Source: Actinomycetes bacterium
Lineage (GTDB): Bacteria; Actinomycetota; Actinomycetes; Mycobacteriales; Mycobacteriaceae
Assembly: GCA_023416315.1 (NCBI GenBank)
Contig: JAEZIA010000275.1
Location: 1-26,373, forward strand
Length of the DNA stretch: 26,373 nucleotides
Reading direction: 5' to 3'
The notes beneath the pieces are model-generated. The model did not search any database. It saw only the letters and a program-made list of their open reading frames with translations, and was not told the origin of the DNA. The stretch's first letter is position 1. Each line of letters begins with the position of its first letter. The position numbers and the translations under genes were made by a program. Shown one piece after another: positions 15,019 through 22,976 of the stretch.

Positions 15019-15701
15019 GCGGTCGCGCGGCGGACCGACAGCGCCAGCGGCAGCCACAAGTCCGGCCGGCCTTCGACCAGAACCGTGCCGCGATACAGGC
15101 CGGGGCTGACCTTCTTGGCGAGCTCGACCGTCACGCCGACACCCCGACTCGACCGCCCGGGCACCGGAACGACCTTTGGATCCAGTCGAATCGCCGCGGC
15201 CGCGATCACCGACCCGTCGTCGGCCATCAAGTCACTGCACCGCAGGCGAATCCGGCCCAGATCCTGTTCGGAGGCATTGTGCAGCCACACCTCGGTAGTT
15301 GCTGTCTCGCCTGCCTCGGCGTCGAATTCCAGTCTCCCCGTTGATCCGGCGCCGCCGAAGTCGAGCGCAGGCGCAACTGCCGGGGCCTGCGCAGGTGTTT
15401 GCGGCGCCCCGCCCATCAGGAACTGACCCGCCATCGCCCACCACGATCTGATCAGCGGTTCTACATCGGTCGCGCCCAGGAAATCCGCCCGTTGCTCGGT
15501 CGTCCATGGCGCGGACTGGCGTGCCGCGGTCGCGCCACCGTCGGGCCGCGCCGCGACCATCCGGACAAACCGGTCGACGAGTTCGCTGGCCGCCCGAAAT
15601 CCCTCGGCCTGCACGGCCGTAAGTGCCCTTACGTTCGCTGCCGGATCGAAGATCGATGCCCACGGCACATCGTGGATCTCACCGTTGTTCGCGCCGTCCA
15701 C
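15015..15701 (-). CDS. uncharacterised protein with Ig-like C-terminal domain (protein A)
   Basis: A 228-residue protein that I do not recognise. Residues 20-100 are predicted helical, with an amphipathic stretch (AEGFRAASELVDRFVRMVAA, 32-51) and an aromatic segment IRSWWAMAGQFL (84-95). An Ala/Pro-rich linker (98-115) leads to a beta-rich domain (122-224) ending YRGTVLVEGRPDLWLPLALSV (203-223, last residue omitted is none needed). The end resembles the C-terminus of the 173-residue protein encoded at 17215-17736. No signal peptide or membrane helix is visible. The start is GTG (complement of 15699-15701) with a G-rich run (GGGGGG) about 6 bases upstream. It is the first gene of the leftward arm and overlaps the prenyl synthase by 4 bp. 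A scaffold or lipid-associated role is a guess. Confidence 0.75.
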   Translation of the reverse strand: MDGANNGEIHDVPWASIFDPAANVRALTAVQAEGFRAASELVDRFVRMVAARPDGGATAARQSAPWTTEQRADFLGATDVEPLIRSWWAMAGQFLMGGAPQTPAQAPAVAPALDFGGAGSTGRLEFDAEAGETATTEVWLHNASEQDLGRIRLRCSDLMADDGSVIAAAAIRLDPKVVPVPGRSSRGVGVTVELAKKVSPGLYRGTVLVEGRPDLWLPLALSVRRATA

Positions 15702-15720
15702 CCCGACCCCCCGTCAACAA

Positions 15721-15784
15721 ATCTCTCGCTAATTTACGTGCGATCACGCTATGCTAGCTGCGCAAACATGGTTGGGGGCGGCCA
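15721..15784. promoter_or_regulatory. divergent promoter region of the isoprenoid/cyclase island
   Basis: The 83-bp gap 15702-15784 separates the two arms of the island and contains a patch conspicuously richer in A/T than its surroundings (15721-15760). Rightward, TATGCT at 15750-15755 fits a -10 box about 30 bp before the ATG at 15785, which has GGGGGCGG as a possible ribosome site. Leftward, TAAATT (complement of 15731-15736) and TAGCAT (complement of 15751-15756) are -10 candidates. The rightward and one leftward hexamer overlap, so the arms may be co-regulated. No clear operator was recognised. Confidence 0.5.
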
Positions 15785-17218
15785 ATGGTACTGGTAGATC
15801 CAGATCTTGTGAATCCAGTTCGCGACATCCTGGAAGTCTTCGGCGCAGTGGACCGCGCGGTGCGCGAAGCCGACGACCCACAAGTGACAGCCGCAGCCGA
15901 CCGGTTGGTTCCCGGCCTGGGAACAGCCTGTCCCACGTGGTGGCGCGAGCTTGAGAGTCGGTACTTCGGCAGTAACGCCCGACGGGCTCCCAGCCTCGCC
16001 GAGGCATTGCAGCGGATCGCCGACGCCGATGCGAATCCGGATGTGGACAGACTGTCCTCATCGCAGAAGACACGGTTGCTGTATGCAATCTCGACGTGGC
16101 AGCGCGTCAAAACGGTTGCGTCAAACCCGTTGCGGGCTTTGGACGACTCCGACGCGCTCTTCGACAACGCACTCATCGGGGCACTCGCCGCACTAGCACC
16201 AAAGTCTGCCACGCAGGTCCAAGAACGTCGGGATAGGGCGGCCGAGACACATCACGCGCTCCTGCAGGAGGTCTCGAGAACCTTCACCCGATTCAAGGAC
16301 TTCGATGCCGAGGTGAGAGCGAGGATCGAGGCCTCGCCCATCCGGGCGGGACGGCCCATGGGCTCACCGCTGTGCCGTACCTCAGTGGTAACGATCGACG
16401 GTCTGCAATCGGCCGTTATCGATACCGCGTTCGACTCGGACACCGTTTCGCTGGACCAGCTGAAAAAGATTGTGAATCCGTTCAACTGGGCCGAGGACTA
16501 TTCCGAACTCTTCGTCCGGATGGATGACCAGGAGCCGGACATCCTGTCAGACGGCTGGCGGCGGGTACTCGAGACGGTCAATCTCCTCGGTTCGATCCAG
16601 TTGACGACGCCGCTGAAGTTTTATCCCATCCAGACGAGCCCGACGACAGCCAGCGTCGACTACGACCTGGATACCTCGGCCCTCAACACCGGTGATGGGC
16701 AAGTGCGGGTCGACCGCGGGTTCATCAACATCAAGGTGACCAACGAAGAGGGCGATCCCACGAAACCGGGCGTGCACGTGACCACCCGGAAAGCTGTTCA
16801 TATCCAAGGCATTTCCGCCTATGCGCAGGGCAAGTTGGTCTGCGTCGGCGGATACGGCACGGCATCGGCGAACTTCCTTCTCGGCGCGGCGGTCCAACCA
16901 CCGGCTGACCCCGTGGCGTTCGATTACCCCACCAACGAAGACGAAGCCGACACGCCTCGAACGACCTCCGCTGCCCCGCGGGCGACGCCTTTGACGCACT
17001 TCGTGCCCGCCGCCGTCGACGCGTGGACCGAGTGCGCACAGGACCTCACCAATGGATACTTCGACGTCGCGCAGAAGTGGCTGGACGGGAGCCTGACGCT
17101 GACCGACCTCGGCGACTACACGGCCCGCGTCAGTGGTGAACTCGCCAGCACACCCTGGAAATACCTGCAGGCGATGACGACTCCGCGGAGTCCCGGCAAG
17201 CCAGGGGGCCCGAAATGA
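15785..17218 (+). CDS. uncharacterised 477-residue protein, possible SRPBCC/START-like core
   Basis: I do not recognise this protein. Residues 1-180 are mostly helical and charged, with WW at 52-53. Residues 225-370 have alternating strand patterns: NPFNWAEDYSELF (231-243), VDYDLDTSALNTGDGQVRVD (291-310) and RGFINIKV (311-318), then TTRKAVHIQG (333-342). That arrangement resembles SRPBCC/START lipid-binding folds, at low confidence. A Pro/Thr-rich linker (371-403) leads to an amphipathic helical tail (405-465) containing AAVDAWTECAQDLTNGYFDV (409-428). No signal peptide, membrane helix, or terpene-synthase metal motif is seen. It is the first gene of the rightward arm; its stop overlaps the next ATG (ATGA at 17215-17218). 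Base use looks slightly less GC-rich than neighbours by eye. Confidence 0.75.
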   Translation: MVLVDPDLVNPVRDILEVFGAVDRAVREADDPQVTAAADRLVPGLGTACPTWWRELESRYFGSNARRAPSLAEALQRIADADANPDVDRLSSSQKTRLLYAISTWQRVKTVASNPLRALDDSDALFDNALIGALAALAPKSATQVQERRDRAAETHHALLQEVSRTFTRFKDFDAEVRARIEASPIRAGRPMGSPLCRTSVVTIDGLQSAVIDTAFDSDTVSLDQLKKIVNPFNWAEDYSELFVRMDDQEPDILSDGWRRVLETVNLLGSIQLTTPLKFYPIQTSPTTASVDYDLDTSALNTGDGQVRVDRGFINIKVTNEEGDPTKPGVHVTTRKAVHIQGISAYAQGKLVCVGGYGTASANFLLGAAVQPPADPVAFDYPTNEDEADTPRTTSAAPRATPLTHFVPAAVDAWTECAQDLTNGYFDVAQKWLDGSLTLTDLGDYTARVSGELASTPWKYLQAMTTPRSPGKPGGPK

Positions 17219-17736
17219 CTGCACCTCGATTCCAGCTGCATGGACCTGTCGGGGTCTTCCGGGGCTATTGCGATCAGATAAACGTGATCGCTCAGGACGC
17301 GGCCAGGGAAGACGACACGGGCAGGTGGGGAATCGACGGCTGGGTCCGCCTGATCCACAACCTGCTCGACTTGAATATGCGGACGTATGCCGGTGCGGTC
17401 CAGGTGGCTTTGGCGGGTCCGTCGTGGTGGTTACAACCGACCTCGACCAAACCCTACCCACCCGACCCCATCGAGGTGCCGAAGCCGAAACAGCCCTATC
17501 CGCGGTCGGTGTCCATCCTGAAGCCTTTCGAACGCGTCGGCCGCCCGGACATTCGGATTCCGCTGCAGTCGCTGCGTTTCGAACCCGCCGTGCTGAGTCC
17601 CAACGACACAGCAATCCAGATCATCTTGACCGATGACGGGTTCACCGGCGCCAACTACACCGGCACCCTCCGCCTTCGCCGTGCCGACGGCGGTGGTGGC
17701 GAATCAGAGACGGTGACGGTCACCGTCGGTTTGTAG
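17215..17736 (+). CDS. uncharacterised small protein with Ig-like C-terminal domain (protein B)
   Basis: A 173-residue protein of unknown function. An N-terminal helical part (10-70) includes GWVRLIHNLLDLNMRTYAGA (42-61). A WW pair follows at 71-72, then a proline-rich linker (78-97). The rest (98-173) is beta-rich and ends NYTGTLRLRRADGG (147-160) and VTVTVGL. Its last 60 residues align by eye with the end of protein A: RFEPAVLSPN against RLDPKVVPVPG, then NYTGTLRL against LYRGTVLV. This suggests a shared Ig-like/beta-sandwich module and possibly common descent. The ATG overlaps the upstream stop (ATGA) and the cyclase gene starts 6 bp after its TAG, so it is embedded in the operon. No secretion signal is visible. 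Confidence 0.75.
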   Translation: MTAPRFQLHGPVGVFRGYCDQINVIAQDAAREDDTGRWGIDGWVRLIHNLLDLNMRTYAGAVQVALAGPSWWLQPTSTKPYPPDPIEVPKPKQPYPRSVSILKPFERVGRPDIRIPLQSLRFEPAVLSPNDTAIQIILTDDGFTGANYTGTLRLRRADGGGGESETVTVTVGL

Positions 17737-17742
17737 GCATGC

Positions 17743-20700
17743 GTGACCACCAACCCACCCATCGACGACCTGCTCGAGCGCGCGGTTCGGGCTATCAACG
17801 AGGGTGACCGCGCCACCGCCGACGAACTGGCCGGCCAGGTGTTGGCTGTCGACCGGAGCAACCCCGACGCCGAGGAGCTGCTGGCCGCACCGGTAGGCAG
17901 CGGCGAAATACGCCGCCTCACCGTGCTGTTCGCCGATCTCGTCGACTCGACAGCACTGTCCATGCGTATCGAACCCGAGGTGTATCGCACCGTCGTCGGT
18001 CGCTACCGCGACCAGGTTCGAAACATCGTCGCCCGCTACGAGGGACACATCGGCTCGATCAAGGGCGACGGCCTGCTGGCGGTGTTCGGCCATCCGAAGG
18101 CCCACGAGGACGACACCCACCGATCGGTACTCGCCGCGCTCGACATCGTCCGCGAAGTCGCCGACCTCAGTGAACGCGCGGAGCGCCGGTTCGGCTTCGA
18201 CATCGATGTCCGCGTCGGCATCCACCGAGGTGTGGTATTCCTCGACATCGACCAGGACGACGTCTACGGCGTCGGAGCGAACCTCGCCGCACGGATCTGC
18301 AGTCTGGCTCAACCAGGCACTGTATCGGTGTCCGCTGCCGTCGAGCGACTCGTGCACGGCAACTTCGAGATGCACGAATGCCCGCCGCAACGGGTCAAGG
18401 GCATGGAGGGCCCGCTGGTCCATTACCGGGTCATCGCCGAGCGGGACGTGTACGGCAAGTCCTACGGCCCGCTGGTCGGACGCGAACGCGAACTTGCTGT
18501 GCTGCAGGACATGTGGGAGCAAGCCAGGGCTGGAACGTTGAGCGTGCGCGGGGTACTTCTGCGCGGCGAGGGGGGAATCGGCAAGAGCCGACTGGCCTGC
18601 GCCGCGGTCGACATGGCCCGTGATGCCGGCGCCGCGGTCCTCGAGTTGTTCGGTTCGCCCTTTCACACCGATGTCGGTCTGCGCCCGGTACGCCGGCTGA
18701 TCGAACGCCATTGCCAGATCCAGCGCGACTCCGACGCGGTCGACAGTCTGCGCCTACTCGAGGCGGAACTCGAGTACCGCTCGCTGGACACCGCAACCGT
18801 CGTGCCGTTGCTCGCCCCGGTGCTGGGCATCACTCCCGATGCCCGATACCAACCCGCGACCGCCAACGCGGGGGCCCGCTTCGACCAGATCACCGCCGCC
18901 GTCAAGCAATATCTGTTGGCGTGTGCCGGTTCTGGACCCGCGCTGATCCTCGCTGAGGACATCCACTGGTACGACGAGGACACCATCGGCATCGTGAACT
19001 CTCTCCTGAGGGTGACCGAAGGCCGGATCATGGTGGTCGTCACCGGCCGAAGCGTCCCGCCGCTACGGGGGTTCGTCGAAGAACTGGACCTCAAACCCCT
19101 CGCGGCCGAGGACTCCGAGACCCTCATCCGCGCACTGCATCCCGACATCGCGGCAGATGCCAGGAAAGCGGTGCAGGAGCGCTGTGACGGCGTTCCGCTG
19201 TTCATCGAGGAGGTGGTGGCCAAACTCAAGCACCACGACCGCGATGCCAGTGAAGCGGCCCAAGTGCCGGACTCCCTGTACGAGACGCTGGTCGCGCGCC
19301 TGAGATCAAGCACCGATTCACTGCTGGTCGTCGAGACCGCAGCACTCATCGGCAGCCGCTTCGATCGCGACATGCTGTCGTCGGTCACCGGAGTCGGCTG
19401 GCGCAAGATCGATGCCCTGCTCGACGATCTCAGCAGGGCCCGGGTGCTTCGTCCGGTGGGCAAGCGTCAGTGGAGCTTTCAGCACGAGCTGCTGCGCGAA
19501 GTGGCCGCCGAACTGTCACCGCCCAGCGTCCGGCGGCGGCTGCACCACCGCATTGCCGACGTGCTGGCCGACCAGTCCGGTCGAACTCCGGAATGGCCTT
19601 TGGTAGCACACCATTTCGAGAAGGCCGAGCGTTACGACGAAGCCGCCACGGCCTACCAGCAGGCATCGGCGCAGGCGCGTGAGCGGGGTGCGCTCATCGA
19701 GGCGCAGACCCATCTCAGCCGAGCGCTGGACAACGTCGAGAAGATGCCGCCAAGCAGCGGTCGCGCGCACCTGGAAGTGGCAGTTCGATTGGAACGCGGC
19801 TTCTTGGCGACGGTGTCCACCGGCTACACCAGCCCGGAAGCGGCTGACGAGTTCGAACGCTGTCTTCAGTTGGTTGGTGAAGAACCGAGTCTCGAGATGT
19901 ACGGGATCTTCAGCGCGCTGTGGGCCCACTACACCGCGCGTGGCCAACTTGATCGTGTCGAGAAGGTCGCCGAGGCGTTGCGGCAGCTCGAGGGTGCACC
20001 CGAGTGGACTACGGCGTCCCACAACGTGTTGGCAGGCTTCTTCGCAATGTTCCGAGGGCAATTCGTCGCATCCCGTGCGGCCCTTGAAGAAGCCCTGGCC
20101 GGCATCGACGAGGCCGGAATACCGCCCATCGAACAGAAGTGGTACACACCAGCCGATCGAATCTCGGGCCTCTACGCCGAACTCGGGTTGATCCGATTTC
20201 TTCAAGGGGACCTTGCCGGCGCAGAACAGTCATTCGCCCGCATCCGCAGCAGGTGCGAGACACTGCCCTTTCCCGCCAATGCCGTCAGCGTCATCTACGG
20301 TCAGCTGCGCGAGTTGACGTTACGCGTGGAAGCCGGTGATTTCGACCGGTCCGCCGACATCATCGAGGAGGTGGCGGCACGCGCCGAAGAGTTCGGTCTG
20401 ACCGAGTGGGCAATGGTGGCAGCCACCAACCGGCTGGCGTTGGCCGCGCGGCGAGCACTGGCCGACAATCTCGACCCCGAAGCACTGCAGCCACACATCC
20501 AGAACATGACCGCAGTGGTCGACAGTTGGCGCGCCGCGGAACTCAAGGCGTATTTGGCCATATTCGAGGGCCAGCTTGTGCGGCTTCATACTGCGGCGGG
20601 CGACGTTGCGGCTGCCCGTGCGTGCGCCGCCCGCGCGCTGGAGATGATGGAGGAGACCGGCATCGCCACTCACAAGACTGATCTCCTCCGCGCCCTCGCA

Positions 20701-20919
20701 CATACCTTCGACGACCGCGAAGCGCAGTACGCCGGGCTACAACACGCCATTGAGGTAGCTCGCGAGCAAGGTGCCGTCGTGTACGAAATGCGCTGCGCTG
20801 CTGATGCGTTCGAACTGGTCGGCGAGCCGGCCCGGCCCGCACTCGAAGAGGCGCTGAGCAAGATCTCCGCCGACCAGGATTGGCCCGAACTGGCCCGGGC
20901 CCGAGCGTTGCTCGGGTGA
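17743..20919 (+). CDS. class III nucleotide cyclase fused to a STAND-type AAA ATPase and TPR-like tail
   Basis: A 1058-residue signalling protein. Residues 1-50 form a short helical leader. The cyclase domain (55-230) has metal-binding Asp65 (LFADLVDST) and Asp109 (GDGLLAVFG), base-contacting Asp173, and transition-state Asn180 and Arg184 (GANLAAR). The usual substrate-selecting Lys four residues before the second metal Asp is Ser105; a Lys sits at 107 instead. The ATPase part begins LVGRERE (244-250) with Walker A GEGGIGKS (275-282) and Walker B ALILAED (400-406). From about 600 onward the sequence is alanine-rich, helical and TPR-like. There is no LuxR-type HTH. Homologues make cAMP under control of the sensory tail. 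The GTG start is 6 bp after the previous stop, and the 3' end overlaps the FAD enzyme gene (GTGA). Confidence 0.9.
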   Translation: MTTNPPIDDLLERAVRAINEGDRATADELAGQVLAVDRSNPDAEELLAAPVGSGEIRRLTVLFADLVDSTALSMRIEPEVYRTVVGRYRDQVRNIVARYEGHIGSIKGDGLLAVFGHPKAHEDDTHRSVLAALDIVREVADLSERAERRFGFDIDVRVGIHRGVVFLDIDQDDVYGVGANLAARICSLAQPGTVSVSAAVERLVHGNFEMHECPPQRVKGMEGPLVHYRVIAERDVYGKSYGPLVGRERELAVLQDMWEQARAGTLSVRGVLLRGEGGIGKSRLACAAVDMARDAGAAVLELFGSPFHTDVGLRPVRRLIERHCQIQRDSDAVDSLRLLEAELEYRSLDTATVVPLLAPVLGITPDARYQPATANAGARFDQITAAVKQYLLACAGSGPALILAEDIHWYDEDTIGIVNSLLRVTEGRIMVVVTGRSVPPLRGFVEELDLKPLAAEDSETLIRALHPDIAADARKAVQERCDGVPLFIEEVVAKLKHHDRDASEAAQVPDSLYETLVARLRSSTDSLLVVETAALIGSRFDRDMLSSVTGVGWRKIDALLDDLSRARVLRPVGKRQWSFQHELLREVAAELSPPSVRRRLHHRIADVLADQSGRTPEWPLVAHHFEKAERYDEAATAYQQASAQARERGALIEAQTHLSRALDNVEKMPPSSGRAHLEVAVRLERGFLATVSTGYTSPEAADEFERCLQLVGEEPSLEMYGIFSALWAHYTARGQLDRVEKVAEALRQLEGAPEWTTASHNVLAGFFAMFRGQFVASRAALEEALAGIDEAGIPPIEQKWYTPADRISGLYAELGLIRFLQGDLAGAEQSFARIRSRCETLPFPANAVSVIYGQLRELTLRVEAGDFDRSADIIEEVAARAEEFGLTEWAMVAATNRLALAARRALADNLDPEALQPHIQNMTAVVDSWRAAELKAYLAIFEGQLVRLHTAAGDVAAARACAARALEMMEETGIATHKTDLLRALAHTFDDREAQYAGLQHAIEVAREQGAVVYEMRCAADAFELVGEPARPALEEALSKISADQDWPELARARALLG

Positions 20920-22976
20920 CACGGCGACGCGGCCGGGTCGTCATCCTTGGCGGCGGCATGGCCGGCCTCAGCGCGGCCTGGCGGCTGTCCGACGGGAACT
21001 GGCAGGACCGATTCTCCTCGATCACCGTGTACCAACGCGGCTGGCGCCTCGGCGGCAAGGGGGCGTCCAGCCGTGGCGAGCACGACCGGATCGAGGAACA
21101 CGGTCTGCACATCTGGCTCGGCTCCTACGAGAACGCGTTCGCGCTGCTGCGCGAGTGCTATGCCGAATTGGACCGGGAGAACACCAATCCCGGTTGTCCC
21201 GTGCGCACCTGGGACCAGGCCCTGGCTCCTGCCGAGGAACTCGGCATGGCGGACCGCTTCGGCGACGACTGGCTGATCTGGTCCGGCAAGTTCAGCCGTA
21301 CCCGTGAGCTGCCCGGGGAGCCAGGTGCGACGGGGCGTGAACTGACCGTGCTGGACTTCGCGGCACGCACCGTTCAGTTGATCCTGGATTTCGCCGAATC
21401 GCTGGACGCCGCATCGGGTAAGGACCTGACACTGTCGGCCAGCCCACACCCGGAATCGGCCGACTGGATCGCCACCGTCCGGCGCGCCGCGCTGGCCACA
21501 TTGGCGGCCCTGATCGAACCGCGGACCGCCGAGGCCTCGGCCGCGGGATTCCTCGCCGAGGCGCTCGCCGCGGTGCGAGAGGCTCTCGACTACGAACACC
21601 GCCCCGACCACAAACGGGCCTGGCTGCTGATGTCCCTGCTGGCGGCCACCACCCGTGGTCTGATTGCGGACCGGCTGATCACCGACCCGTTGGGTTTTCG
21701 GGCGATCAATGACGAGGAATACGGCGACTGGATCCTGCGCCACGGCGCCGATCCCGACGTGCTCGACTTCCCGTTGGTCCGAGGTATGTACGACATGGTC
21801 TTCGGCTATCCGGACGGCGACTTCACCCGACCGTCCTTCGCCGCCGGGGTCGCCGTCCTGCTCACCGGCATAGCGCTTTTCCAATACAAGGGCGCCTTCT
21901 TCTGGAAGATGACCGCGGGCATGGGCGATGTCATCATCGCGCCGATCTATCAGGCGCTGCGCCGGCGCGGCGTCCGCTTCGAGTTCTTCCATCGGCTCGA
22001 CGCTTTGCACCTCGACGAGCACCGGCACTGCATCGACGCGATCACGATGGGCCGCCAGGTCAAGCTCGCCGACGCCGTCGACACCTACGACCCGCTCATC
22101 GTGGCCGGCGGCTTGCCGGTCTTCCCCGCCAAGCCCCGCTACGAGCAACTCGGCACCACAACGGATGTGACCGATCTGGAGTCGCATTTCGGCGTCCGTG
22201 CCGACGTCGGGACCCGGGTCTTGCGGCGCGGCATCGACTTCGATCACGTGGTGCTCGCGGCCTCCCTGGCCATGGTCGAACTGGTCGCAGGTGAACTCAT
22301 CGCCGACCGCCCCGAGTGGCAGGAGATGACCACTCACGTCCGCACCGTGGCTACCCAGTCGTTCCAGCTGTGGCTGCGTCCGACCGAAGCCACGCTGGGC
22401 TGGCACCGCCCGGGTGTCACCACCAGCGGTTACGTGTCCCCCTTCGACACCTGGGCATCGATGGGCCAGACGCTGTGGGCCGAACGTTGGAGCGACTCCG
22501 ACGAGCCGCGGTCCGTGGCGTACTTCTGCGGGGCACTCGATGCCCCGTGGCCGGTCACCGGAGACGCCGCGGCGTATGCCGAGGCCTGCCGAAACCGGGT
22601 GCTGGCCAACGCCGTCGAATACCTGAACCGCCACGTCGGGATGTACCTGCCGGGTGCGGTGACCGAAGGCGGGTTCAACTGGGGCCTACTCGCCGGTGTC
22701 GACCACCAACGGGGTGTGGCCGCGCTGGAAACCCAGCACGTCAGCGTCAACATCGATCCATCCGACCGCTACGTGCTGTCGGTCCCCGGCTCGGACAAAT
22801 ACCGGCTGCGCCCCGACGAGAGCGGCTACGACAACCTGGTGTTGGCCGGGGACTGGACCGATTCGGGGATCAACGCCGGCTGTATCGAGGCCGCCGTCGT
22901 ATCCGGATTACAGGCGGCGAATGCGCTTCTGGGACACGGGCGTTACCACCGAATCCGCGGGTTCTACATGCCGTGA
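20916..22976 (+). CDS. FAD-dependent oxidoreductase, phytoene desaturase/hydroxysqualene dehydroxylase-like
   Basis: A 686-residue flavoprotein. The N-terminal dinucleotide fold is VVILGGGMAGLSAAW (8-22), with RLGGKGASSR (44-53) as the second FAD loop and EHGLHIWLGSYENAF (61-75), the substrate-side signature of carotenoid desaturase-like proteins. The C-terminus NLVLAGDWTDSGINAGCIEAA (640-660) closes the FAD site. Relatives desaturate or otherwise oxidise isoprenoids such as phytoene or hydroxysqualene. It is about 180 residues longer than CrtI-type enzymes, most of the excess lying at 100-340. The GTG start overlaps the cyclase stop (GTGA); the frame upstream is inside that gene. Co-location with a prenyl synthase suggests an isoprenoid substrate, which is inference. 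The 3' end overlaps the convergent enoyl reductase gene by 13 bp. Confidence 0.85.
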   Translation: MTRRRGRVVILGGGMAGLSAAWRLSDGNWQDRFSSITVYQRGWRLGGKGASSRGEHDRIEEHGLHIWLGSYENAFALLRECYAELDRENTNPGCPVRTWDQALAPAEELGMADRFGDDWLIWSGKFSRTRELPGEPGATGRELTVLDFAARTVQLILDFAESLDAASGKDLTLSASPHPESADWIATVRRAALATLAALIEPRTAEASAAGFLAEALAAVREALDYEHRPDHKRAWLLMSLLAATTRGLIADRLITDPLGFRAINDEEYGDWILRHGADPDVLDFPLVRGMYDMVFGYPDGDFTRPSFAAGVAVLLTGIALFQYKGAFFWKMTAGMGDVIIAPIYQALRRRGVRFEFFHRLDALHLDEHRHCIDAITMGRQVKLADAVDTYDPLIVAGGLPVFPAKPRYEQLGTTTDVTDLESHFGVRADVGTRVLRRGIDFDHVVLAASLAMVELVAGELIADRPEWQEMTTHVRTVATQSFQLWLRPTEATLGWHRPGVTTSGYVSPFDTWASMGQTLWAERWSDSDEPRSVAYFCGALDAPWPVTGDAAAYAEACRNRVLANAVEYLNRHVGMYLPGAVTEGGFNWGLLAGVDHQRGVAALETQHVSVNIDPSDRYVLSVPGSDKYRLRPDESGYDNLVLAGDWTDSGINAGCIEAAVVSGLQAANALLGHGRYHRIRGFYMP

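Noticed and set aside
15785..17218. Terpene synthase or encapsulin shell identity for the 477-residue protein
   Set aside because: There is no DDxxD/NSE metal motif for a terpene synthase, and the sequence pattern does not resemble encapsulin shell proteins despite the tempting prenyl synthase neighbour.
20670..22634. 654-codon minus-strand open frame
   Set aside because: Antisense shadow of the cyclase 3' end and FAD oxidoreductase genes; composition is Gly/Arg/His-rich without motifs.
13966..22976. Classical carotenoid (crt) cluster
   Set aside because: No phytoene synthase or lycopene cyclase is present, the flavoenzyme is much longer than CrtI, and a cyclase-ATPase plus unknown proteins are interleaved.
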